Below, piece by piece: positions 39,931-52,770 of a DNA stretch of 64,000 nucleotides (within the stretch, counting starts at the first letter, position 1; every line of letters starts with the position of its first letter). The notes beneath the pieces were generated by a model that did no database searches, was not told the DNA's origin, and worked only from the letters and a program-made list of their open reading frames with translations. Made by a program: the position numbers and the translations under genes. Source of the stretch: Crotophaga sulcirostris (Eukaryota > Chordata > Aves > Cuculiformes > Crotophagidae); NCBI GenBank assembly GCA_013397455.1, contig VYZB01000332.1:731965-795964 (forward strand), written 5' to 3'.

Positions 39931-42664
39931 CACGTGGTTTGCATGGGTTCAAATTCCATCTCTGTTACTCACTTCTTATAAATAGGAATAGAAGCCCTTC
40001 TAACCTGTCTGAGGAACTGCCCAGTGGAGACTGGAGAAGCAGTTTTTCCTGGAAGAATCCCCATCTGTTATTGTTTTTCCTTGCAACTTGCATATTTGTG
40101 CCTCTAAGGTCAAGGCTGGTTTTCCATCCCACTTCAAGTCCCCTCCATGGTCATGCAGGTAAAAGCACAGTGTGCCTTGCCATGTGTACTGTCTCTCTTG
40201 AGATTTGAAGACTGATCCCAGAACTGTTTGAAAAAATGTAGATCTTAGCTTCACTCAGGTGGGTCTTCCCACTGAAGTGAGGCTGAAGTTAACTTCCATA
40301 TGGGAAGTCCTGTAGGTATGCCAGATTTTCTAGATGCTGAACTCACCAGTTCCTGTTGATGTCAAGCTTGCTCTGGCTAACTGTGTTTCTGTCCTACATG
40401 GTGAGTTACTGTGACAGAAGGAAGGAGAAATGATCCAAGCAAAAGAAGCAGGGCAGAAACATAAACTAGATCACGTCGATTCACAACAGCACTTCATCAT
40501 TAGTCAGAAAACCCCTACTAAACCAAACAAACTATGAAGTATCTGTAGCAGTGAAATCCAGCTGCCAACAATGTTATTGTAAAAAATAGCTATGGGTACT
40601 GTTAGTTTGCTCTAAGCACTAAAGCTGAATGAGTATGTGATAAAATAGCTTTTATAAAACCTTGCTTTTGTGTCATTCCGAGCTTGTGGTGCTGTTTCGT
40701 GTTCAGATCTATAGAGACCCACACACACCTACTTGAGGTGACTTTTGTTTTAAGACTGATTTAAATTTATAACTGAGCTGGCTAAAATGCTTTTCATCAA
40801 AGTACAAAAGTTTCATGCTGTAATTAATGGCAAGTGATATCTAACGCAATAAAACACCATCATTTGAGTGTTCTTACAAGACTATTTATGACTAGATATG
40901 GAAACTGATAATGATTCTGCCATTTGTCCTCATAATTTATTATTCCAGGGAGAGGCAAGTGGTGTTAAGGGTTCATGATCCATTTTATGGAAAGGGTGCT
41001 GAATTCAGCTTTTTATGGGTGTAAATGACAATGTTTGGCGCTCTGTGGAAAATGTGCATGTGACAGCGAGTGCAGACCCTATGAAGGGGTCGAGATGGGG
41101 GGTATTAATGCTCATTCTTAGAGAGCAGAAGCCCCTGGCTGTCTGATCCAGTTGCAGGTGGCATTACTGGAACTAGTGCAATGAATTAGTCATCATCTCA
41201 GAAGGATTCCTTGGAAGACCAGGATAGGATTTTTCTGGAAACCTCCTACCTGGTTTCTAAGATCACCTAAAGTATTGCTTTGGATAGCCAAGTTCACTGT
41301 GAGCAACTTAATCCAAAATCCATGGAACATAATGGAAAGAATTACTGGCTCTGGCAAGTCTTGTGTTAGGCCAAAACAAAAGCTCAACTCTGGAGGAGAC
41401 TTTCTTTGGTCTTGCAAAGCGCCAGCCAGACTGTATCCCCCCGAGCACAGCCCTTTCATATTGCACTGGACTGAGGCTGATTTACTGAACACTCAGGCTC
41501 TGATCCTCACCTTACTCAGGCTCATAGAAGCCTGGAGGAATTTCTTTAAAGTCAGTGTTGATGCAACTAATGGAAAATATGAGTGAAGTCAGACCTTGGG
41601 AGTTTTTTGGACTGACATCTGAAAAACAGAGATGATATTTCAGTCTGCTGGACACCTCGACCCGAGACTACAGCTTTCTGGTTTTCCGCAGCCTGCTGTT
41701 CATCTGCTGTGGAATAAGGTACTGTAGGTAAAGATTTGCATTTCCATCAATAGCCCCAGCAGCAGTCTAATGAGTATCTTGCTGCTTTGCAAATAGCTTC
41801 AAGTGAATCTGATGCCACAGTAGCAGAGAGCAGGATGTGACCCGTTTTCTTTGCTTTTCAAAAGCTATGGTCCTCTTCCCTTCTGCCTCCCCTTGTTTAT
41901 TCTAATCAGCATGTCAAAAGGGAAGTTGCTTCTTTATTGGAGGTTATCCATGTCAAGGGAAGTTATGTTTCCATCACTACCTGGGGGCCCATCAGCAGAT
42001 GAAGATGGAGAGCAGTGACTCCGAATGACTTTGAAGCAACACCCAACAGCGACTGAAGACAAGAACACAACCTTAACTGACGTTTAAAATAACTCGATAC
42101 ACAAATAAAACCGTTCTGCTAAATTATGCATCTTTTTACTCTTGGCTGTTCTTAAAGGAAGGGGACTGAGTGAGTGTTTTCTATGCCTCTTCTTTATCCT
42201 GTGCTGGGAGCTGAGTGACAGATGCACACTGATGGAGCACAGTGCATTGATTTTTGCGGCTGCAGTACTTTATGCTGAAAAGAAATACAGCTTTTAAGAC
42301 GATGGAGGGCCCCTATTCACAGAAAAAAAACAGTGAGGCGTGTGGGTGAGTTTTGCTGAATGCGCCTTAAGTTATCTGCTTTGAGTTAAGAACGTGCCTA
42401 AGTGCTTTGTTGACCAGCTTTGATGGGAGTACATTTAACAGTAAGTTTGAGTTGAACCAAGTAATGGCTAAAGAAAAAGCAAGAAAAATGAGGTAATTGA
42501 GATATTGAGAAAAATCTATCTCAGTTTCACTAATCGTTGGAAACCAAGAAATAATGTGTTAACTTTAAAGCTTTTTCCCTAATGGCACAAACATAGCTAC
42601 ATGCCATTGCTTATGCACTCCTCTCTTTTCCCAGCTGAGAAGTGGGGACAGGGAGGTACTGGTG
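39931..42664. other. Intergenic, unique sequence
   Basis: No exon, CR1 or RNA gene is recognised. The frame at 41275-41586 (103 codons) has no known motif. Confidence 0.4.
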
Positions 42665-43320
42665 ACAGCAGGCTCAACAGCAGCCAGCAGTGCCCTGGCA
42701 GCCAAGAAGGCAAACTGCACCTTGGGTGCATAAGGCAGCGTAACTGGATGATCAAAAGAGGTGATTGTGTCGCTGTATTCAGTGTTAGTGTGGCCTCACC
42801 ATGAGTACTGTGTGCAGTTCCGGGCCCCACAATTTAAGAAGGATGTGAAGGTCCTTGAATGTGTCAAGACGAGGGCAACAAAGTTGGTGGAAGGGCTGGA
42901 AGGAATGTCCCATGAGGAGCAACTGAGGACTTTGGGCTTGTCTTGTTTGGAGAAAAGGAGGCGGAGGGGCAACCTCGTTGCTCTCTACAGCTTCCTGAAA
43001 AGGGGAAGTGGAAAGGCAAATGTTGAGCTCTTCTCCCTAGGATCCAGGGATAGGATTCAAGGGTATGGTTCAGAGCAGCACCAGGGGAGGTTCAGACTGG
43101 ACATCAGGAAGCATTTCTGTACCGAGTGGGTGGTCAAACACTGGAACAGGCTTCCTAGAGATGTGGTTGATGCCTCAAGCCTGTCAGTGTATAAGAGGCA
43201 TCTGGACAATGCCCTTATCAACATGCTTTTACTTGGTCAGCCTTGAACTGGTCAGGTAGTTAGACCAGATGATCGTTGTAGGTCCCTTCCAACTGAAATA
43301 GTCTATTCTATTCTATTTCT
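42665..43320 (+). mobile_element. CR1 LINE 3' fragment with 161-codon open ORF2 tail
   Basis: A + oriented copy from 'gccagcagtgccctggcagccaagaaggcaaactgc' to a tail GTCTATTCTATTCTATTTCT. From 42761 to 43246 one frame is open for 161 codons and gives the C-terminal end of CR1 ORF2, with blocks HHEYCVQFRAPQFKKDVKVL, SHEEQLRTLGLSCLEKRRRR, GRFRLDIRKHFCTEWVVKHW and RLPRDVVDASSLSVYKRHLD. The reverse transcriptase core is missing, so this is only the tail end of the protein. The tail period (ATTCT/TATTC) and the 3' UTR ('accagatgatcgttgtaggtcccttccaactgaa') differ from the ATTCTATG group, indicating another subfamily. Confidence 0.94.
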
Positions 43321-46300
43321 ACTTTATAGTTGATTTCAGCTCCACAGTTTTACAGCAGCTGAGGCTGTTTCTCTCATTGCTACTGATTTCTCTCTGCGCT
43401 CACCAACACAGCCCCTGTCCAAATCTTCCTGAGATCTTGTGGCTGAGCCCTTGCCAGATGCAATTTCACTGACCACAAACGAGATGCATCAATTGACTTT
43501 GAACAATGACCTGTGTCCACCTTTCATTTAATGATTCTTATTCAAAACTTTTAGGGAGGAGGTTGGGGGGAAGATGAAAGACGTCTCATTTTATTTGACT
43601 ATTATTGTATTATATTAGTTTTCCTACTGCAGTAGCACTTAACAGCTCTGGGTGTGGCCATGAGGGACATTGTTGTACAAACACAGATCAAGTATCACGC
43701 TTGGGCCCCTGTTTCTCTTCCTTTTGTCTTCTGTAAGTGCATAACTATAAAATGCAATCCAATTTTGTACACTAGGAGTTGTCTGTTAGCTACTCTTTCC
43801 GAGGCAGGATACAGAGCAGCATCAACCTGCTTTGCAGCAGGGAGGGCACTATTTATCCTCATTGCATTTTGCCAAGACTTGTTTTTAAAGTGATGTCCTA
43901 TGAAGCACTGCTTCTGGAATGCTTTTATGGCAAAACTGTGTATTTCTTTGTTTTTTCAGAAAGATACAAGCATTGCGTGTGTCAAAGAAGACACTGTTTG
44001 CAAGTGGAAAAGCACGTGTAAGGGAGTTGCTATAATGTTTACCCTTCTGCTCTGCCTCAAAAAATTGCTGTTTCTGATGGAAACTGGTTATCTGCTTATA
44101 ACTAATATATATAACTTATAACTAAAGTCGTGACCATGGCTTGAGTTACCTCTCTGATAACTCTGATTCGCTGAATTCAGTGTATTCATTCTTGGTCAAT
44201 CTGTGGTTTGAAAATATAAGCTGATTTTAAGAAGGAATCTTACATCTTTAAGGGAGAAAAAAAAATCACACTTTTAAGAATTTGTATATCAATTGAGAGC
44301 AATCTGTCTCATGGATGGGCTCAGCTTAGTTTGCTGTGAACATGTGTTCACATCACAAAATGACCATGCAATTTAGCATGACAGGCAAGAGGCATTTTAA
44401 AGGTCATTAAGGGGATACACTGGCTAATCTGCTGCAAAAGCTTGCGTAGATCCTGGCTCAGCCTTCGTTTTTGTGTTTGCCCCTCTCTTATACTAACTAG
44501 CAATAAAAATTTAAGCTGTGTAGCAAAAACTCTTTTGTTTCAGGGGCCAGGCAAACGTCCCAGGTTTTGTGTTTATTTATAAGAGATGAACTTGGTTGCA
44601 AGATGGTTTCTAAAAAATTGGATCCAGCTTTAACCAGAGCTGAGCCAGCTCCATGGCTTGTGTTACTGGCAGCTGGTTTTTATGAGAAAGATCTGGCTGA
44701 GGAGCGCAAGACCTGGAGGAGGGCAGTGGGATCTGTAAGAGGTGATACAGGAGACGTGTAGCCCTGGGTTGCTCCCCACCTGAACAGGGTCCTTTTGTAT
44801 TGGACTAGTGGGACAAGGAAGACCATGGTAGAAGGGATGAGGACAGAGGAATGTTTTAGGGTAACAAGCTTGCCCTAAACCAAACACAAATCAACCATTT
44901 CTATCCAGATCATAGAAATGACCAACATGTAAAAATGCCAGCAATGATATGACAAGAAAGGGTGTCCTTCAGTGGCACAAGGGCTGGTTAGATGCCAGCC
45001 TTACAGGGACACTCACATTAACATCTTTGCAGTATCACTACCAATATCTGTCCTGGCTTTATGGGGCTTGGCCCCATCCTGTCTCTGACATCTGGCAGAG
45101 GTGGCAGTCACTGCTGGGACAGTCATCCCACCTACACCGTCCTAGGTGGAGGTCAGGCCATTAACTGCTGTCCCATGGCTGCATGGGCTGGTCCCAAACC
45201 CCTTTTGTTTGCAAAGCCCTGGGGAAGGAGGAGGTTTCGTTCAGTACCTTTGTGGAAGTGGTCCCAGTTCCTGGGAGGGGATGGTGCTCTCTGGGTTGGG
45301 GGTATTTTATTTCCTCCTGCCTGTGCTCTGCATTGGCTGCTTGGGTTCAGTGGTGGTGTGAACTGTCCTCCTGAGAAATATGCTGGTGCCTGTTTACCAT
45401 TCATGGAGTGGTGCTGCTCTGATGACACAGCATACATTACCCAAAAGGTCACTGGAGGGCGGTGAAGGTGATTAGGAAGGGAAGAAAGTTGTTTATCTTC
45501 CAATGGCTTGAAAGCCAAGTTGTAAAAGGCGAAATGTTCTGGAGCAGCTGTAGCTGTGGGACAGGCTGGGCTGGATTGGGAGACACTGACTGGTCCTTGG
45601 ATTTTTTTTCCTAATTCAGGCTCCCTTAATACAAATGTCCCACCTTATGTCACCTGAATCTGCTCTCTCCTGGTGTCCTGGCTTAAGGCTGAGAGTGGCA
45701 TATCTCATTTCCCAGTACATCCCCTGGAACACATCTGCCTTCATGTTCAACCCTGCACATATGATGCTGAGCGTGATGGTGGCCCCGGCATTGTGGCATT
45801 GGCACTTCTTCAGTTTCAGCCATGCAGAGTCCCCAAAACTTTGAAAATCCCTTTCAAAGCCTTGCCAGACTGAGCATCTCCTGCAGATCAGGCTTGTACC
45901 TGCTGAAAGTCTTGGGAGGCAAATGGCCCAACAGGCTCACCGTGACGCGTTGCTGCTCGCGCTAATGAGTTTCGTGTCTTGCTACAGTGGATGGCAATTA
46001 AAAGGGGCTGATGAGACTGAGCCTGCGGGCATGGACAGCCTGTGCTTTATGAAGAAAGATGTGGCTGAGGTATGGCAAAGGCTGCGGGAGGGAAGAGCTT
46101 TTCTTAGAGCATCACACTAGAGGGTGCCAGATTGCTTTCCTCGGTGCTGCTGCCTCTCTTCACACAGGTTTGGACAGATTTGGCTTTGTACGTCTTGATG
46201 TACACCTTCCACTCTGTTAAATGCTCACTGTACATGCGTAGCCTTCTGCTAACCATGCAGCAGGGAGCTGACCACTCCAAAATCCATGACAAGAACTCGT

Positions 46301-48041
46301 GGTGTCCGTCTCCACGCAGGTTGGTTTGGACTCAAAGCCAGAGCTGCTTCTTGAAATTCTGCAGATCAACAAATTGGGTTGATCATGGAATGTACCTTGA
46401 CCTGGTAACAAGAAGCATCCCTGGTCTTGAATAGGGAACCCAGAGGCTGGGAAGAGGGTAGCTACCTCCCCAGTGGGAATGGTGGTGGTTATCCCCACCC
46501 TGTGCCTGTGTAGCCCCTCCAATCAGCACATCCCACATCTCTGATGGGATGCTGCTCTCATTACTGGCTATTTATGGCTCTTTTGCCAGCCCTGGACCAT
46601 AAACCAGCACCTATTGTTGTGCCCGTGCTCTGGAGATGTTCGTTCGGAGGACAGGAAGTTGAACTCACCTCTCTGTTTTTCTTTCTTGCTTCTTTCAGAG
46701 AGTTGCACTTCAGGTCATGGTCTCTCTAAATTCTGCTCCTCTCCTCTCAAGCACTTGCACTCTTTTTGGGCTTGGTACCACCAAATACTTCACAAACATG
46801 TTCTCAACCCTTCATCAAAAGCATTGATCAAGTTGTTGGGCAGATCCAGATTTGAGGCAAGTTTCTGCAGGTTTTGGAGTGAGCCATCGCTAATCACTTT
46901 TCATGTTGTCTTTTAATCAGTTGTGCCCTTTCCTCCTTAGCTTCTCCTACAGCTTGGGGCTATCAGCTGGGCTTTCAGGGCCAGAAACATCTATAGTACA
47001 AATTCACCAAGATCCTTGGATCTACCCACGGACACTACTGTGCAGTCTCAGCCCTGCGAGGACGTTCCTGTTCTAGCAGGGGTCTAGGCAGACCTTTCTG
47101 AAGTAATTATAATTCATTAGGACAAGAGCTTTTGCTTCTGAACTGATTGATGTGTTTCCAGTGTACCAGACTCTCATCCACATTAACTGAAAACCCTTGG
47201 AAGTACCTCTCTTCCCCAGAAAGGAGGAGCTGGCACCACTGACCCCAATAGGTTTGAAATCGCCTCCAAATGTGACACACAAAGAGTCTGTACGAGAACG
47301 GGGAGTATACGAGACAGATGGGAGAAAATAGTTGTAAACTCCAAATCCCTCAAAGCATAATGCACAAACACAATCTCCCTCAGAGTTTTTACCCCCAAAA
47401 CGACTATCGGGGCTTCCACTATGCAAAAGCTGTAGTAGTAGAAGAGATTGGATATTGCAGGGTTGAGTAGCAAACTACCAAATTCAATAACAAACTCCTG
47501 AACACCAGCAGGGTAAATATTTCTTCAGTGGAGGAATGCCTCCAGCTCCACCTCTGGCCATTGTGCACAGGTCCAGGGATAGTTTTTCTTCCTCCTCCTG
47601 TTGCTGGCACCCTTGGAGCCAGACCTCAATCTGTGTGTTACTTCTTTCTCACTCCATGTGGGTAAATTAGAGCAGAAATGATGTGAGGCATAATCAAGCC
47701 TGTCAATTAGAATTATGTTCAGTTATACATAATGAGCCAAATTAGCACCCAGTGTAGATTTGCTGGAACTCAATGAACTTGCACCATGGATGGATTTGGA
47801 CTAGTGTTTTCATGCCATTTGCACATGTATGTAAATGACTACTGGATGACAGTCCAGTGGCATCACAGGCCAACCCAGGAAGACGAGATATGTCCTCTAA
47901 TCCATCCTGGCTATTTGCTCCTTCATCCAGCCTTTTGCATAGTTACCCACTTTCATTTTAGAGTCTGGATGTTATCAGGAATGGCTGGCTCATCTGATCA
48001 CCTCCCATCTGATTTTCCTAGAGATGTTACTAGTGCTCTGT

Positions 48042-48075
48042 TTTTTTTTGTTTGTTTGTTTGGTTTTTTTTTTGT
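48042..48075. repeat. T-rich (TTTG)n low-complexity repeat
   Basis: A poly-T run, then TTTG units, then a second poly-T run. Simple sequence without other features. Confidence 0.8.
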
Positions 48076-49256
48076 CCTCTGGGTTTTAGAGGGGAAAGAC
48101 AGAAGCAGGACATTCCCCTAGTTGCACAAAAAGCCCTGCCAGGTGTTGATTGCTTCTTACAACAAACCAAGCTCGGAGGGGTTTAGGTACCAGCTGTGGG
48201 TTCTGCAAAGCTCTGTATTGCAGCAGCTCATTCTTTCTGGAGGTGAATATTCAGACCAGTGCTCAGCATGAGCAGCACCTTGCTTCTCAGGTTGTCCTGA
48301 TGGCATTAGTCAAGGGGTCTGATGTGGTTTGTTTAGCAGCGAGTGGATGCAACCTCTCATGAATTGTCCTGCACTTGGTTCTCACCAGGTTCTGCTTGGA
48401 TCCTGACCTGTCTCCCTTGTCCTTGCACAGGTCAGGGTGGCAACATCCCATCCGTCAGGTCAAAGCACCCGGGAAGAGATCTGGGGACAGTGGCTGCTGG
48501 CGGGCCTGGGGAATTTTTCTTTTCTTTACCACAAAGTTGTCTGGGTTTAGCTGCTGGGTACTACAGCCATGCTCTGCTCTCTGCTTTAACATAATTTGCT
48601 TGATTTTTCTTATAATCATAATAGAAGATTAAAATTCAAGTGGTTCTCCTCCTTGCTGAATGGAGATCTCACTGTTTGAAAAAAAATCAGTGCCGCTTCT
48701 CTTTTGGATCCTTGTCTTTCTGTCTTACCCTACCAAAGCCGGCAAGCTTTAAATGTTCACTCTTAAAATGAAAAGGAGGGCAAAAGGGAAGTGTTCCCTG
48801 GTTTTGGTAACCATTCCATGTCAACCTTTCTGTTGTTAGTGAGCAGGGATGTTTTCTTAGGTTACAGTGGTAGAGTAAGTTGATGTCCGACGCTCCATGC
48901 CTGACTGCAGAGTGCAAACTGTTGTGCTACTGAGGCTTTGAAATAAGTTATTCTTATTGTGATTCTTGTTTATAACACCAGATTCATTGTTTGCAATTTT
49001 GTTCAGTGGCATCCAATCAATAGCAGACATTAAAATATTATTTCGAGTGGTGTAGACATTCCATGAGAATGTGATTGATTGCTTTAATTTCTGCCTTCCT
49101 CAGTGTTTTTACTAAGCCTTGTCTTGATTTCTTTCATTCTGCCTAGTTCTCTTCAGCATCAGTTGTTAAATAAAGTGACATATTTATTATATCAGCTTTA
49201 TATCAGCTTTATTTGACAGATTGCAGGGTGACATATTTTAGATTAATTTTTTTCAT

Positions 49257-49337
49257 TTATAGACGTATGTATATGTGCGTGTGAAATTATACATACGTAT
49301 ATATATATATACACTGTATAAAAACAGTGTGTGTATG
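49257..49337. repeat. TA/TG microsatellite with short hairpin
   Basis: ACGTATATATATATATA is followed by CACTGTATAAAAACAGTG, a 6-bp stem with a 6-base loop, then a GTGTGTATG tract. Alternating purine-pyrimidine sequence typical of a decayed TA/TG microsatellite. Confidence 0.75.
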
Positions 49338-52064
49338 AATATACTTAATGCCAAAATTTCCAAGCACAACTAGAAATTTTAGGAGCTGTTTCTAGGTGCC
49401 TAACTAGATGTCTCTTGAACTAGCCCAAACTCAATCTCCCATATGTATACAATCATGCAAATTAAGTGACCAGGTTAGTGTGTGTTATATGAAGTTCCCA
49501 CCAGTCAGGTGAAGCTTATCATCTCTTCACATGGTTGCAACTACAGACCACATGAGCACTCTTGGTTTCCTACATCTGACAGGTTAGCTGAATAGACGAC
49601 GACTGAGAAGAGCTGTGTTAAAACAAACCCTAAAAGCTGGCTTCAATGTGTGCTTTATAGAAATATTTCAGAAATGTCTGGAAAAATTATTTTTATTAAA
49701 AAAATAACAGAACTTGCTGGAGCCATTTCTGGTAATCTCCAATCCCTTATGGCGCACCTTTGTTCCTGTAAGTCTGGTGTGTGCAGGTGGAGTTTAAAAC
49801 CAAGGTCTTTGGATTGTGTATATTGACTTAATCCATTTTTTCCATGCAAGGATATGGGGCATGAGATTTAGTGTGCCTCTAAATTACAGCCTAAACGAGC
49901 TCTTTCTCCCCATAAATACTGCACGACTCTAACTTAGATGGTCCAGAACCTTAACAGTCAATCCCAGAAATCCAATGTCAGGGCGAACATGGCAACTACT
50001 TCCAGCTTTAGTTGGCCTCGATATTGGGCTGTAAATCCTAGTCTTGGTGGAGGGTTCAGCATTGCTTCATAACGTGCCCAGTGTGCTTTGGGTAAGGAAT
50101 TTCATAGCTGAGAACAGCTGGGCACTGTTAAACATCCATTCTTGATCCTGAAACGACTCCTTTTTTGTGCTAATCTGAGTTTTTCATTTAAAATGGCAAT
50201 TGTCTGAACTTGCTTAGTAATTTAGGATGTTCTCATAGCAAAGAAGCACTAAAGACTCCACAGACTCTGAACTGCATATTGAAAATGGAGAACATTTGTG
50301 TTTATTTTCTAATCCTTTCAAAATATTGTTGGAGTAGGGTTTAAGCCCAGACATCTCCCTTTTCATGAACGTAGCTTGTTGTCTCTGAGCTGAAAAAAAC
50401 ACAACCACCAAACAACCAACAAATAAATCCTATTACTCCAGAATATGATTAGTGTTCTGGTTTGAGTTATAAATCACCTTCATTTAAAATGCACTGTTGC
50501 TACAAGTTAGGATTTGAAAGTACAATCATGCAAATGCCATTTGCAATGTTTTCACTCTAGTAACCTTGGCAATACTGCAAACACCTCTCCTGTTTGATAC
50601 AAACAGTTTGAGAATCTCAATTGTAAAGCAGAGAGGGGGAAGCTGCCAATTTGTGCCAGTCCTGGGTGGGGTCATATCTAGAGTGAAATTTGACCACTGC
50701 AGGAGCCTTGTCTTCTTAGCCCACCCCATTCTGGATACTAGTGCTTTGTTTTATGTTGTTCTACACTGGTTATATCCAGCTTTACAATATTTAAGTCCCT
50801 GTATAAATCAAAATCATGGGGCATAAATATTTATCAGCAAAAGAAATAGACTGCACAAGAGACAAGCTCGGGAACAGAATAAGCCAAGTATTGCGTATAA
50901 AGTCAAAACCAATGGGTTACATTTTCAGACTGTCCAGACTTAACATGTAAAGCGGTCACAGAACCAAGCACCTAATTCCCTCTCCATTTGATATCAAACA
51001 TCCCAGGCCAGCATTAATATTCATGCTGTTGCCACCTGTTCCTCAGGGCTGGCGGAGGGGAGCAGTGGGGCTTCCCTTGGGCACATCAGCCTTCTGAACA
51101 ATAGAACATCCCTCCTGCAGGCACACAGCCCCGAAAATGTGTCCTCCTCTGATGCTGCTTGACCTGCCCATGATGGCCAGCTGTTGCTTTTGGGTGAATG
51201 TGGAGGATCTGATCCCTATTGTGCTGCTACCTACCTAGTGGAGCGTGGAGGATGCTTTGCCAGAGCCATCTTGTAATGAATGTGGGAGAACCAGAATTTC
51301 TGCTTGTGGGTGAAAAAAGTCCCCTGTGAAGTGTAGCAAGAAACTTGCATTTCTCAGCCATTGCCTTCTGATTGACAAGTTGGTCTGACATTTTCCCACC
51401 CAGGAGGCTCCTTACTGACGTCGATTTTCCGACAGCAGCCACTCTTGGAAATTCCTGTACGCACCTTTCTCAGGCCATGGCTTGCTGCTCCTGGATGTCA
51501 GTCTTACTTGTCTTTGAGTCTGAGTTGCTGAAACCTGCTGTACTTCAGAGGGTGGGTGAGATGGCAGTTCATCAGCTCCTGTCACTTTCCTGATAGGTCT
51601 CCTAATGTTGGAGGCCACTTCCAGCTCTACAGCTGCTGCTGGAGGTACCTCAAGACCTGTGCAGGGATTGGCCGTGTGAGATATTGCTCTTGAGGTCTCA
51701 CAAAGCCTTTCTTCAAGAGATGTTCTGGCAATTCTGATCATAAAAAGCAAGAGAAATGATTTTTTTTTTTAAAAAAAGAAATAAACAGAGTTTTAAGGAA
51801 AAGAATATGTTATGTTTGTGTATGTCTGCAGGAGAAAATTTTGCTTATGGCTGACAAAAAGTATTAAATCTAAGCTTAGAGATGCTTGTGGTTACTTGAA
51901 CATCAGCTGGCTTCCACCATTGAATTTATTACCGAAAGTGTATGAGTTATAACTTAGTCTTGTCTAATTCAGTTCACATAATAATCTCATTAGGTCTAGA
52001 AAAATCATCCAGTACTGTAGACAAATGAGAGCTACATAAGTTGAACGTACCTGCAGAAATGGAG

Positions 52065-52770
52065 AATCATAGAATAATAGAATCTTAAAATGGCTTGGGT
52101 TGAAAGGGACCTTTAAGTTCACCCAGTTCCAACCCCTCTGCCATGGGCAGGGACACCTCCCACCAGCCCAGGCTGCTCAAGACCCCATCCAGCCTTGCCT
52201 TGAACACCTCCATGGATGGGGCATCTACAACTTCTCTGGGCAACCTGTTCCAGTGCCTCACCACCCTCATTGTGAAAAGTTTCTTCTCAATATCTAACCT
52301 AAATCTTCCTCCTTCCCCTTTAGAGTAATTCCTCCTCTTTTTGCCTACTACTTGCCCTTGTAAAAAGTCCCTCCAAAGCTTTCTTGTAGCCCCTTCAGAT
52401 ACTGGAAGGATGCTCTAGGGTCTCCCTGGAGCCTTCTCTTCTCTAGGCTGAACAACCCCAACTCTATCAGTCTGCCCTCACAGCAGAGGTGCCCCGGCCT
52501 TCTGAGCATCTTCGTGGCCTCCTCTGGACCCGCTCCAACAGTTCCGTATCCTTCTTACATTGGAGATTCCAGAGCTGGACACAATACTCCAGGTGGGACC
52601 TCTCAAGAGCGGAGTATCTTGGGAGGAGAATCCCCTCCCTCAACCTGCTGACCACACTTCTTCTGATGCAGCCCAGGATAGGGGTGCACATTGCCGGCTC
52701 ATGTCAAGCTTCTCGTCAACCAGCACCCCCAAGTCCTTCTCCTCAGGGCTGCTTTCAATCACATCATCAA
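52065..52770 (-). mobile_element. CR1 LINE 3' fragment
   Basis: The + strand begins AATCATAGAATAATAGAATC, the complement of about two CR1 tail units, then the 3' UTR and ORF2 end. The minus strand keeps [20 protein letters not shown] and, further 5', [20 protein letters not shown] and ELLERVQRR in separate frames. It extends to 'cttctcgtcaaccagcacccccaagtccttctcctcagggctgcttt', about 700 bp, one of the longest copies here. Frameshifted and inactive. Confidence 0.95.

Larger units (their letters stand above)
43321..52064. other. Long intergenic stretch without recognised genes
   Basis: Nearly 9 kb of mostly unique sequence. Noted inside it: a GC-richer block at about 44950-46560, a T/TTTG low-complexity run at 48042-48075, a duplicated ATATCAGCTTT at 49190-49211, a TA repeat at about 49298-49312, and an A/T run at 51759-51780. 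Unexplained open frames on the minus strand at 47073-47426 and 51412-51750 show no family resemblance. Confidence 0.4.

Noticed and set aside
44950..46560. GC-richer block as a CpG island promoter
   Set aside because: CpG dinucleotides are few and no first exon or core promoter arrangement is visible.
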